In this document: positions 31,868 to 39,993 of the stretch, in pieces
Layout of the letters: each line of letters starts with the position of its first letter
Position numbering within the stretch: the stretch's first letter is position 1
Assembly: GCF_014650575.1 (NCBI RefSeq)
Contig: NZ_BMVF01000012.1
Location: 1 to 64,000, forward strand
Direction of reading: 5' to 3'
Source of the DNA: Streptomyces naganishii JCM 4654
Lineage (GTDB): Bacteria > Actinomycetota > Actinomycetes > Streptomycetales > Streptomycetaceae
DNA length: 64,000 bases
Translations under genes and position numbers: made by a program
Notes under the pieces: generated by a model
Told to the model about the DNA's origin: nothing
What the model saw: only the letters and a program-made list of their open reading frames with translations
The model's database searches: none

Positions 31868-33742
31868 GTGAGCGACGCACAGACCCTGATCGAGAACCGT
31901 CCGCCGTCCGTGGCGGCCCTCTTCCTGGAGCGCGTGGCGGCCACACCGGACGCCGAGGCCTACCGCTACCCGGTGCCCCCCGCCTCCGGCGAGGGCCCCG
32001 ACGACTGGAAGTCGCTGAGCTGGGCGCAGGCGGCCCAGCGGGTCTACGCCATCGCCGCCGGGCTGATCGAACTGGGCGTACGTCCCGAGGAGCGCGTCGC
32101 GCTCGCCTCCTCCACCCGCGTGGAGTGGCTGCTGGCCGACCTCGGCATCATGTGCGCGGGCGCCGCCACCACCACCGTCTACCCGCAGACCAACGCCGAC
32201 GAGTCCGCCTTCATCCTCTCCGACTCCGAGAGCAAGGTACTGATCGCGGAGAACGCCGAGCAGCTGGCCAAGGCCGTCGCCAAGCGCTCCGAGCTGCCCG
32301 ACCTGCACCACGTCGTCGTCATCGACCCGGCCGGCGTCGAGACCGGCGACTGGGTCCTCACCCTGGCCGAGCTGGAGAGCCGCGGCGCCGCCTACCTGGA
32401 GAAGCACCCCGAGCTGATCAAGGAGCGGGTCGGCGCGATCACCAGGGAGCAGCTCGCCACCCTCATCTACACCTCCGGCACCACCGGCCGCCCCAAGGGC
32501 GTCCGCCTCCCGCACGACAACTGGTCGTACATGGCGAAGGCGATCGCCTCCACCGGCCTGATCGGCGCCGACGACGTGCAGTACCTGTGGCTGCCGCTCG
32601 CCCACGTCTTCGGCAAGGTCCTCACCTCCGGCCAGATCGAGGTCGGCCACGTCACCGCCGTCGACGGCCGCGTCGACAAGATCATCGAGAATCTGCCGGT
32701 CGTCCGGCCCACCTACATGGCCGCCGTGCCGCGCATCTTCGAGAAGGTCTACAACGGCGTCGCCGCCAAGGCCCGCGCCGGCGGCGGGGCCAAGTACAAG
32801 ATCTTCCAGTGGGCCGCCGAGGTCGCCCGCGAGTACGCCAAGGTCACCCAGGACAACTTCAAGCGCACCGGCACCCACGCCGCGCCCTTCGCCCTGGCCG
32901 CCCGGCACAAGGTCGCCGACACCCTCGTCTACGCCAAGATCCGTGACGCCTTCGGCGGCCGGCTGCGCGCCTGCGTCTCGGGCAGCGCCGCCCTCGCCCC
33001 CGAGATCGGCTACTTCTTCGCCGGCGCCGGCATCCACATCCTCGAGGGCTACGGCCTCACCGAGTCCTCCGCGGCCTCCTTCGTCAACCCCGGCGAGGCC
33101 TACCGCACCGGCACGGTCGGCAAGCCCCTGCCCGGCACCGAGGTCCGTATCGCCGCGGACGGCGAGATCCTGCTGCGCGGCCCCGGCATCATGCAGGGCT
33201 ACCACAGGCTGCCCGACAAGACCGCCGAGGTGCTGGAGTCCGACGGCTGGTTCCACACCGGCGACATCGGCGAACTCTCCCCCGACGGCTACCTGCGCAT
33301 CACCGACCGCAAGAAGGACCTCATCAAGACCTCCGGCGGCAAGTACATCGCGCCCGCCGAGGTCGAGGGCCAGTTCAAGGCCGTGTGCCCCTACGTCTCC
33401 AACATCCTGGTCCACGGCGCCGACCGGAACTACTGCACCGCCCTCATCGCCCTCGACGAGCCGGCGATCCTCGACTGGGCCAAGGAGAACGGCCTGGACG
33501 GCAGGTCCTACGCCGACGTCGTCGCCGCGCCGCAGACCGTGGAGATGGTCGACGGCTACGTCAAGCAGCTCAACGAGGGCCTTCAGCGCTGGCAGACCAT
33601 CAAGAAGTTCCGGCTGCTGCCGCGCGACCTCGACGTCGAGCACGGCGAGATCACCCCGAGCCTGAAGCTGAAGCGGCCGGTGGTCGAGCGCGAGTACAAG
33701 CACCTGATCGACGAGATGTACGCGGGCACCCGCGAGGCCTGA
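31868..33742 (+). CDS. Long-chain acyl-CoA synthetase (AMP-dependent, FadD15-like)
   Basis: A 624-aa ANL-superfamily enzyme that activates fatty acids through an acyl-adenylate to acyl-CoA. Motifs: LIYTSGTTGRPKG (P-loop, near residue 200), GYGLTESSA, GWFHTGDIGEL and DRKKDLIKTSGGKYIAP, with the catalytic lysine region near the C-terminus. Length fits the bacterial long-chain class. GTG at 31868 is preceded by GGAGGA. It is monocistronic between strong hairpins at 31646-31677 and 33795-33835, and a palindrome lies just after its predicted promoter, so regulation by acyl chain supply is likely. Confidence 0.94.
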   Translation: MSDAQTLIENRPPSVAALFLERVAATPDAEAYRYPVPPASGEGPDDWKSLSWAQAAQRVYAIAAGLIELGVRPEERVALASSTRVEWLLADLGIMCAGAATTTVYPQTNADESAFILSDSESKVLIAENAEQLAKAVAKRSELPDLHHVVVIDPAGVETGDWVLTLAELESRGAAYLEKHPELIKERVGAITREQLATLIYTSGTTGRPKGVRLPHDNWSYMAKAIASTGLIGADDVQYLWLPLAHVFGKVLTSGQIEVGHVTAVDGRVDKIIENLPVVRPTYMAAVPRIFEKVYNGVAAKARAGGGAKYKIFQWAAEVAREYAKVTQDNFKRTGTHAAPFALAARHKVADTLVYAKIRDAFGGRLRACVSGSAALAPEIGYFFAGAGIHILEGYGLTESSAASFVNPGEAYRTGTVGKPLPGTEVRIAADGEILLRGPGIMQGYHRLPDKTAEVLESDGWFHTGDIGELSPDGYLRITDRKKDLIKTSGGKYIAPAEVEGQFKAVCPYVSNILVHGADRNYCTALIALDEPAILDWAKENGLDGRSYADVVAAPQTVEMVDGYVKQLNEGLQRWQTIKKFRLLPRDLDVEHGEITPSLKLKRPVVEREYKHLIDEMYAGTREA

Positions 33743-33794
33743 CCACGCGCCTGGCCCGCGATCGGCACCCCCCGCCCGCGAGAGCCCCGCTCCT

Positions 33795-33835
33795 GACCCG
33801 CGCCCCGCGCCGCCTTCCGGCGCGGGGCGCGGGTC
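33795..33835. terminator. Very strong hairpin terminator
   Basis: A perfect 18-bp G+C-rich stem with loop CCTTC after the acyl-CoA synthetase gene, no T tract. It insulates the gene from the phosphatase downstream. Confidence 0.8.
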
Positions 33836-33974
33836 ATGGTCCTTCGAACACTCCCGTAGCACAGATTTCCCGAACGGCTGCCCACTTCGGTAACTCGGTG
33901 CGTCCGCGCACTGCCGGTCTGTCACCCTGTCGGCATCGACCGATCCGATTCGCGCGCACGCCCGGGAGCAGCAG

Positions 33975-35927
33975 ATGGGGGCCATTCCGACGCAGCGGGA
34001 GACCGTCTCCCGCGCGGGTGACGGGCCTGCGCGGCAGCAGCAGCCGCGCGCCGGGGCGCGAACCGACGCGCGCACAGAGGCGTGGACCACCCTGCCCGGG
34101 AGCCCCCTCGCGCCGGGCTCCGCCCGCGCACTGGTCCGCTCGGCCGTCGCCGAGTGGCGCGGCCTCGGCGCGGCGGTCGAGGACCGGCTGGCCGACGAGG
34201 TCCTGGTCGTCGTCAGCGAACTGGTCACCAACGCCGTGGTGCACGCGGGCACCGACGTCGAACTCGTCTGCCGGCTGGAGCCGGAGACCGGCGCGTGCGT
34301 CGTGGAGGTGTCCGACCACCACCCCTCACGCGCCCCGCGCGAGGGCGGCGCCGAGCCGCGGCACGAGCCCCCGGAGTACGGCCGCGGACTGCACCTGGTC
34401 GCCGCGCTGGCCGAGGCCTGGGGCGTCACCTACCGCACGGGCGTGAAGACCGTATGGGCGCGGCTGCCCGCCGAGCGGGAACGGGACGCCGAGGCGCACG
34501 GCACCGAGGAGCAGGGACCGGGCACGAGCGGCCTCGACGTCGCGGGAGTCCTCGCCCCCGAGCCGCTGCGCGCCGAACGCGACCGCGAGTGGCTCGGCCG
34601 CGGCGCGCTGTCCTTCCTCGCCGAGGCCTCCGACCTGCTCGCCGGGCAGCTCGACGAGGACCTGGTCGTCGCGCTCACCGGACAGCTCCTCGTGCCGAGG
34701 CTCGCCGACTGGTGCGCGGTGTGGCTGGAGGACGAGTCCACCGCCCGCTGGGGCGCCTCCCGCTGGGGGTCCGCCGCCGAGGGCAGAGGAGAGGCCGGTG
34801 CGGCCGGGCCGCGGCTCGCCCGGGTCTGGCACGCCAGCGAGAACCGCGCCGAGGAGCTGCGCCGCGCCCTGGAGAAGGACCCGCCCCGCCCGCCGGGGGA
34901 GGGCTGGGGGACCGGACCGGTTCCCTTCCCCTGGCCGGGCGAGGCGCTCGGCCCGCGCGGGGCGCACGGCTCGGCGTTCGCCCACCGCCTTCTCGCCGGC
35001 GGCCGCCCGCTCGGCACGCTCGTCGTCGGGCGGTGCGGACTGCTCCGCTTCCCCGACGAGATCACCGGGCTGGTGGAGGACCTAGGCCGCCGTGTCGCGC
35101 TCGCCATCGGCGCGGCCCGGCAGTACGCGCGCCAGGCCAACATCAGCGCCGTGCTCCAGCGCGGGCTGCTGCCCGGCGCGGTCGCCGAGATCCCGGGCAT
35201 GCGCAGCGCCCTCGTCTACGAGCCCTGCGACCAGGGCGGCCCGAGCGGCGACTTCTACGACCTCTTCCCGGCCGGCGACGGCCGCTGGTGCTTCGCCGTG
35301 GGCGACGTGCAGGGCAAGGGCCCCGAGGCCGCCGTCGTCATCGGGCTGGCCCGGCCCTGGCTGCGGCTGCTGGCCCGCGAGGGCTACGGCGTCGCCGACG
35401 TCCTGGACCGCCTCAACCAGCTCCTCCTGGACGACGCCACCGAGGCCGCCGACGCCGCCGCCCGTGTCCTGGTCGCCGCGGGCGGCCGCACCCCGGCCCC
35501 CGGCGACGGCCCGCAGACCCGCTTCCTCTCGCTGCTGTACGGGGAGCTCGCCCCCTTCGACGGCGGCGTCCGCTGCACCCTCGCCTGCGCCGGGCACCCG
35601 CTGCCGCTGGTCCTCACCCGCGACGGCGACGTCCACACGGTCGCCCGCCCGCAGACCCTGCTCGGCGTGATCGAGGACGAGACGTACACCTGCGACACCT
35701 TCGAGCTCAGGTCCGGCGACACCCTGCTGTGCGTCACGGACGGGGTGACCGAGCGGCGCTCCGGCTCCCGCCAGTTCGACGACGGCGACGGCCTCGCCAC
35801 CGCCCTGGCCGGCTGCGCGGGCCTGCACGCCGAACCGATCGCCGAGCGCATCCAGCGCCTCGTCCACGGCTTCGCCGACCACCCTCCCGAGGACGACCTG
35901 GCCCTGCTGGTGCTCCAGACCGAGTGA
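33975..35927 (+). CDS. SpoIIE/RsbU-type PP2C phosphatase with N-terminal anti-sigma kinase-like ATPase domain
   Basis: A 650-aa signalling protein. Residues ~40-170 form an HATPase_c domain of the RsbW/SpoIIAB kind (DEVLVVVSELVTNAVVHAG as N box, GRGLHLVAALAEAWG as G2-like). Residues ~200-375 look GAF-like. Residues ~395-648 are a PP2C/SpoIIE phosphatase with SGDFYDLF, CFAVGDVQGKG, LLCVTDGVTERR and DDLALLVLQ carrying the metal-binding aspartates. Such proteins dephosphorylate anti-anti-sigma factors; having the kinase-type domain in the same chain suggests a self-contained switch. No membrane segment. ATG at 33975 with GGGAGCAG upstream. Confidence 0.9.
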   Translation: MGAIPTQRETVSRAGDGPARQQQPRAGARTDARTEAWTTLPGSPLAPGSARALVRSAVAEWRGLGAAVEDRLADEVLVVVSELVTNAVVHAGTDVELVCRLEPETGACVVEVSDHHPSRAPREGGAEPRHEPPEYGRGLHLVAALAEAWGVTYRTGVKTVWARLPAERERDAEAHGTEEQGPGTSGLDVAGVLAPEPLRAERDREWLGRGALSFLAEASDLLAGQLDEDLVVALTGQLLVPRLADWCAVWLEDESTARWGASRWGSAAEGRGEAGAAGPRLARVWHASENRAEELRRALEKDPPRPPGEGWGTGPVPFPWPGEALGPRGAHGSAFAHRLLAGGRPLGTLVVGRCGLLRFPDEITGLVEDLGRRVALAIGAARQYARQANISAVLQRGLLPGAVAEIPGMRSALVYEPCDQGGPSGDFYDLFPAGDGRWCFAVGDVQGKGPEAAVVIGLARPWLRLLAREGYGVADVLDRLNQLLLDDATEAADAAARVLVAAGGRTPAPGDGPQTRFLSLLYGELAPFDGGVRCTLACAGHPLPLVLTRDGDVHTVARPQTLLGVIEDETYTCDTFELRSGDTLLCVTDGVTERRSGSRQFDDGDGLATALAGCAGLHAEPIAERIQRLVHGFADHPPEDDLALLVLQTE

Positions 35928-35955
35928 CGGCGGCGGGGCGACCGCGCCGGTGCTG

Positions 35956-35961
35956 GACAAT
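35956..35961 (+). promoter_or_regulatory. -10-like element before hemW
   Basis: GACAAT with 7 nt to the ATG at 35969. The same hexamer and spacing precede era on the minus strand. Confidence 0.4.
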
Positions 35962-35968
35962 GGGACAC

Positions 35969-37201
35969 ATGCCTTCCGCACTCCCCGACGGCGAGCCCGT
36001 CCCCGCCGACGGCGCGCTGCCCGCGCGGGCGCTCGCCGGGGCCGCCGGCCGGCCCCTCGGGTTCTACCTGCACGTGCCCTACTGCGCGACCCGCTGCGGC
36101 TACTGCGACTTCAACACCTACACCGCCACCGAGCTGCGCGGCACCGGCGGCGTGCTCGCCTCCCGCGACAACTACGCGGCCACCCTCGCCGACGAGGTGC
36201 GCCTCGCCCGCAAGGTCCTCGGCGACGACCCGCGCGAGGTCCGCACCGTCTTCGTCGGCGGTGGCACGCCCACCCTGCTCGCCGCCGGCGACCTGGTGCG
36301 GATGCTGGCCGCGATCCGCGAGGAGTTCGGGCTCGCCGCCGACGCGGAGATCACCACCGAGGCCAACCCCGAGTCCGTCGACCCCGCGTACCTGGCGGCC
36401 CTCAGGGAGGGCGGCTTCAACCGGGTCTCCTTCGGCATGCAGAGCGCCCGGCAGCACGTCCTGGACGTCCTCGACCGCACCCACACCCCCGGCCGCCCCG
36501 AGGCCTGCGTGGCCGAGGCGCGCGCGGCCGGCTTCGAGCACGTCAACCTCGACCTGATCTACGGCACCCCCGGCGAGTCCGACGACGACTGGCGCGCCTC
36601 CCTGGACGCCGCCCTCGCCGCCGGACCCGACCACATCAGCGCCTACGCCCTCATCGTCGAGGAGGGCACCGGGCTCGCCCGCCGCATCCGCCGCGGCGAG
36701 GTCCCCATGACCGACGACGACGTCCACGCCGACCGCTACCTCATCGCCGAACAGACCCTGTCCGCGGCGGGCTTCGAGTGGTACGAGGTCTCCAACTGGG
36801 CCACCTCCGAGCCCGCCCGCTGCCTGCACAACGAGCTGTACTGGCGCGGCGCCGACTGGTGGGGCGCGGGGCCCGGCGCGCACAGCCACGTGGGGGGCGT
36901 GCGCTGGTGGAACGTCAAGCACCCGGGCGCGTACGCGGCGGCGCTCGCCCAGGGCCGCTCCCCGGGCGCCGGGCGCGAGATCCTCACGGACGAGGACCGC
37001 CGGGTGGAGCGGATCCTGCTGGAGCTGCGGCTGCGCGAGGGCGTACCGCTGGACCTGCTGCGCCCCGACGGCCTGGCGGCCGCCCGGCGCGCGCTGACCG
37101 ACGGCCTGCTCCAGCCGGAGCCGTACCAGGCGGGCCGCGCGGTGCTCACCCTGCGCGGGCGGCTCCTGGCGGACGCGGTGGTACGGGACCTGGTGGACTG
37201 A
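35969..37201 (+). CDS. hemW: Radical SAM heme chaperone HemW (coproporphyrinogen III oxidase-like)
   Basis: A 410-aa radical SAM enzyme that binds heme and inserts it into target proteins. The CxxxCxxC cluster motif is CATRCGYC near residues 38-45, with the HemW feature of a following DF (bona fide HemN has CYF). Further family segments are FVGGGTPTLL, NPESVDPAYL, RVSFGMQSARQHVLDVLDRTH in order, and NLDLIYGTPGES. ATG at 35969 chosen; an in-frame ATG at 35960 would add three residues. In this phylum hemW usually precedes hrcA-dnaJ, as here. Confidence 0.94.
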   Translation: MPSALPDGEPVPADGALPARALAGAAGRPLGFYLHVPYCATRCGYCDFNTYTATELRGTGGVLASRDNYAATLADEVRLARKVLGDDPREVRTVFVGGGTPTLLAAGDLVRMLAAIREEFGLAADAEITTEANPESVDPAYLAALREGGFNRVSFGMQSARQHVLDVLDRTHTPGRPEACVAEARAAGFEHVNLDLIYGTPGESDDDWRASLDAALAAGPDHISAYALIVEEGTGLARRIRRGEVPMTDDDVHADRYLIAEQTLSAAGFEWYEVSNWATSEPARCLHNELYWRGADWWGAGPGAHSHVGGVRWWNVKHPGAYAAALAQGRSPGAGREILTDEDRRVERILLELRLREGVPLDLLRPDGLAAARRALTDGLLQPEPYQAGRAVLTLRGRLLADAVVRDLVD

Positions 37202-37253
37202 GCGGACAGGGCGCGGGCCGGCGGACGCCCGGCCCCGCCCCGCGCCCCCCGCC

Positions 37254-38057
37254 CTACGCCGGTGCCGTCACGAAGTCGATCAGCTCCTCCACACACCTCA
37301 GCAGCTCCGGCTCCAGGTCCTTGTACGACCGCACGCGGGAGAGGATCCGCTGCCAGGCCGCGCCCGTGTTGTCCGGCCAGCCCAGGGCACGGCAGACGCC
37401 CTTCTTCCAGTCCTGGCCGTGCGGCACCCGGGGCCAGGAGGCGATGCCGAGCGAGGCGGGCTTCACGGCCTCCCACACGTCGACGTACGGGTGGCCCACC
37501 ACCAGGGCGTGCTCACTGGTGACCGACTGGGCGATGCGCCATTCCTTGGTGCCCGGCACCAGGTGGTCCACCAGGACGCCGAGGCGCGCGTCCGGGCCGG
37601 GCGCGAACTCGGCCACGATGGACGGCAGGTCGTCCACTCCCTCCAGGTACTCCACGACCACGCCCTCGACGCGCAGGTCGTCGCCCCAGACCTTCTCCAC
37701 CAGCTCGGCGTCGTGCCGGCCCTCCACGTAGATGCGCCCGGCGCGGGCCACGCGCGCGCGTGCGCCGGGGACGGCGACCGACCCGGACGCGGTACGGGTG
37801 GGGCGGGCCGGGCCCGAGGCGGGCCGCACCAGCGTGACCGTCCTGCCCTCCAGCAGGAAGCCGCCGGCCTGGAGCGGGAACACCCGGTGCTTGCCGAAGC
37901 GGTCCTCCAGGGTCACCGTGCCCGCCTCGCAGCGGATCACCGCTCCGCAGAACCCGGTGCCGGGCTCCTCGACGACCAGGCCCGGCTCCGCCGCGACCTC
38001 GGGCACGGCTTTCGGCTTCTTCCACGGAGGGGTCAGGTCGGGTGAGTACTGCCGCAT
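37254..38057 (-). CDS. DUF3097 family protein
   Basis: A 267-aa actinobacterial protein of unknown function. It begins MRQYSPDLTPPWKKPK, has a beta-rich middle (VTLEDRFGKHRVFPLQAGGFLLEG) and a conserved AGRIYVEGRHDAELVEKVWGDD segment split over about residues 120-145, then GVLVDHLVPGTKEWRIA and YVDVWEAVKP. RIYVEGRHDAELV resembles the TOPRIM core (Glu plus the later D-x-D), so nucleic-acid metabolism is possible but unproven. ATG at 38057 is set by the -10 spacing. It is convergent with hemW. Confidence 0.85.
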   Translation of the reverse strand: MRQYSPDLTPPWKKPKAVPEVAAEPGLVVEEPGTGFCGAVIRCEAGTVTLEDRFGKHRVFPLQAGGFLLEGRTVTLVRPASGPARPTRTASGSVAVPGARARVARAGRIYVEGRHDAELVEKVWGDDLRVEGVVVEYLEGVDDLPSIVAEFAPGPDARLGVLVDHLVPGTKEWRIAQSVTSEHALVVGHPYVDVWEAVKPASLGIASWPRVPHGQDWKKGVCRALGWPDNTGAAWQRILSRVRSYKDLEPELLRCVEELIDFVTAPA

Positions 38058-38064
38058 TCGAGTG

Positions 38065-38070
38065 ACGATA
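38065..38070 (-). promoter_or_regulatory. -10 element of a predicted leaderless promoter (DUF3097)
   Basis: TATCGT on the minus strand with 7 nt to the ATG at 38057; no ribosome binding site. Confidence 0.55.
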
Positions 38071-38089
38071 TGGAGAAGGCCGTACGCGA

Positions 38090-38830
38090 TCAGCGCGACA
38101 CGCCGAAGCGGTCGGCCAGGGCATCGCGCTGGGCGCGCACGAACCCCGCGTCCACCACCGCTCCGTGACCGGGCACGTACAGCGCGTCCTCGCCGCCCAG
38201 CTCCAGCAGCCGGTCCAGCGCGGCGGGCCACGCCCCCGGCACGGCGTCGGGGCCGGCCTGGGGCTCGCCGGACTCCTCGACCAGGTCGCCGCAGAAGACC
38301 ACGGCCGGCCCGCCCGCGAGCCCCGGCACCGCCACGGCCAGGTCGTGCGCGGTGTGGCCGGGCCCCACGTCCGCGAGGAGCGCCTCGCGGCCGCCACCGA
38401 GATCCAGGGTGAGCCGGTCGCGTACCTCGTGGCCGGGCCGCACCAGCGCGCGTGCGGCCTCGCCGGCCGCCTCCGCGTCCAGCCCGTTGCGCACGGCATC
38501 CGCGCGCAGCTCCTCCCGCGCGTGGGCGTCGCCGAACGCGGCACGCGCTCCCTCGGCGGCGAACACCTCGGCGTCCGGGAACCCGACCGCCCCGAAGACG
38601 TGGTCGAAGTGCGGGTGGGTCAGCGCGAGAAGCGTCACACGGTCACCGGCGAGCGCCCGCACCCCAGCGCGCAACCGCGCGCCCTCCGCGAGGCTCGAGC
38701 CGGCGTCCACGAGCAGCGCGCGGTCCGCCCCGAGGACCAGCCCCGCGGTGCAGTCCCACACCGGGAGCCGGACCCGGCCCACCCCGTCCGCCAGCGGCTC
38801 CCAGCCCAGCTCTTCCCAAGTCACCGTCAT
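38090..38830 (-). CDS. Metallo-beta-lactamase-fold hydrolase
   Basis: A 246-aa protein of the MBL fold. The metal motif is THPHFDHVFG (HxHxDH form, near residue 71). The later ligands are GPGHTAHDL, CGDLVEES and YVPGHGAVVD. The N-terminal CTAGLVLGADRALLVDAGSS is typical of small-molecule MBL hydrolases (glyoxalase II-like or lactonase-like). Substrate unknown. The -10 spacing supports the ATG at 38830. It is codirectional with the DUF3097 gene, 32 nt away, but that gene has its own predicted promoter. Confidence 0.9.
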   Translation of the reverse strand: MTVTWEELGWEPLADGVGRVRLPVWDCTAGLVLGADRALLVDAGSSLAEGARLRAGVRALAGDRVTLLALTHPHFDHVFGAVGFPDAEVFAAEGARAAFGDAHAREELRADAVRNGLDAEAAGEAARALVRPGHEVRDRLTLDLGGGREALLADVGPGHTAHDLAVAVPGLAGGPAVVFCGDLVEESGEPQAGPDAVPGAWPAALDRLLELGGEDALYVPGHGAVVDAGFVRAQRDALADRFGVSR

Positions 38831-38836
38831 GCGAAG

Positions 38837-38842
38837 ACGCTA
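38837..38842 (-). promoter_or_regulatory. -10 element of a predicted leaderless promoter (MBL gene)
   Basis: TAGCGT on the minus strand with 6 nt to the ATG at 38830. Confidence 0.55.
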
Positions 38843-38871
38843 ACGGTGACCGGACCGTGGCGTGACCGGCC

Positions 38872-38902
38872 TTGCCCGGGGTGTACCCGACGGCCGTACA
38901 CT
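38872..38902 (+). promoter_or_regulatory. hrcA-dnaJ promoter
   Basis: -35 TTGCCC (38872-38877), 19-nt spacer, -10 TACACT (38897-38902); predicted start near 38909, with the CIRCE operator beginning about 8 nt further. Confidence 0.6.
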
Positions 38903-38915
38903 GGGCCGGGGAAAG

Positions 38916-38942
38916 CTGGCACTCGAATGCGCCGAGTGCCAG
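38916..38942 (+). promoter_or_regulatory. CIRCE operator (HrcA binding site)
   Basis: CTGGCACTC, 9-nt spacer, GAGTGCCAG: perfect 9-bp arms with the canonical CIRCE spacing. It lies between the promoter and hrcA, so the operon should be repressed by its own first product and derepressed on heat shock. Confidence 0.93.
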
Positions 38943-38976
38943 GCGGAGACCGAGGACGACTCTGGAGGTGCGCGCG

Positions 38977-39993
38977 ATGCTCAGCGAGCGACGGCTTCAG
39001 GTGCTGCGCGCCATCGTCCAGGACTACGTCGGCACCGAGGAGCCGGTGGGCTCCAAGGCCCTCACCGAGCGGCACAGCCTCGGCGTCTCACCGGCCACCG
39101 TGCGCAACGACATGGCGGCCCTGGAGGACGAGGGCTACATCGCCCAGCCGCACACCAGCGCCGGCCGCATCCCCACCGACAAGGGGTACCGCCTCTTCGT
39201 CGACAAGCTGGCCGGGGTCAAGCCGATGACCGCGCCCGAGCGGCGAGCCATCCAGAACTTCCTCGACGGCGCCGTCGACCTCGACGACGTGGTGGCCCGC
39301 ACGGTGCGGCTGCTGGCGCAGCTGACCCGGCAGGTCGCCGTGGTGCAGTACCCCTCGCTGACCCGTTCCACCGTGCGGCACGTGGAGCTGCTGTCGCTCG
39401 CGCCCGCGCGCGTGATGCTGGTGCTGATCACGGACACCGGCCGGGTCGAGCAGCGGATGGTCGACTGTCCGGCGCCCTTCGGGGAGACGTCGCTGGCGGA
39501 CCTGCGCGCGCGGCTGAACAGCCGGGTCGCCGGCCGCCGCTTCGCGGACGTGCCGCAACTGGTGGAGGACCTGCCCGACGGCTTCGACCCCGAGGACCGC
39601 GGTACGGTCGCCACGGTGCTGTCCACGCTCCTGGAGACCCTCGTCGAGGAGAACGAGGAGCGGCTGATGATCGGCGGCACCGCCAACCTCACCCGCTTCG
39701 GCCACGACTTCCCCCTCACCATCCGCCCCGTCCTCGAGGCGCTGGAGGAGCAGGTCGTGCTGCTGAAGCTGCTCGGTGAGACGCAGGATCCGGGCATGAC
39801 CGTGCGTATCGGTCACGAGAACGCCCACGAAGGACTCAACTCCACGTCCATCGTGTCGGTGGGCTACGGTTCGGGCGGCGAGGCAGTCGCCAAGCTCGGC
39901 GTGGTCGGACCGACCCGCATGGACTACCCGGGAACGATGGGAGCGGTACGCGCAGTGGCACGGTACGTCGGACAGATCCTGGCGGAGTCGTAA
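38977..39993 (+). CDS. hrcA: Heat-inducible transcription repressor HrcA
   Basis: A 338-aa repressor with a winged-helix N-terminus (LSERRLQVLRAIVQDYV, EPVGSKALTERHSLGVSPAT, VRNDMAALEDEGYIAQPHTS, then AGRIPTDKGYR) followed by a GAF-like dimerisation domain. It binds CIRCE elements and needs GroEL for activity. ATG at 38977 has GGAGGTG upstream. The dnaJ start codon follows its stop directly, so the two are translated together. The adjacent CIRCE confirms the assignment. Confidence 0.97.
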   Translation: MLSERRLQVLRAIVQDYVGTEEPVGSKALTERHSLGVSPATVRNDMAALEDEGYIAQPHTSAGRIPTDKGYRLFVDKLAGVKPMTAPERRAIQNFLDGAVDLDDVVARTVRLLAQLTRQVAVVQYPSLTRSTVRHVELLSLAPARVMLVLITDTGRVEQRMVDCPAPFGETSLADLRARLNSRVAGRRFADVPQLVEDLPDGFDPEDRGTVATVLSTLLETLVEENEERLMIGGTANLTRFGHDFPLTIRPVLEALEEQVVLLKLLGETQDPGMTVRIGHENAHEGLNSTSIVSVGYGSGGEAVAKLGVVGPTRMDYPGTMGAVRAVARYVGQILAES

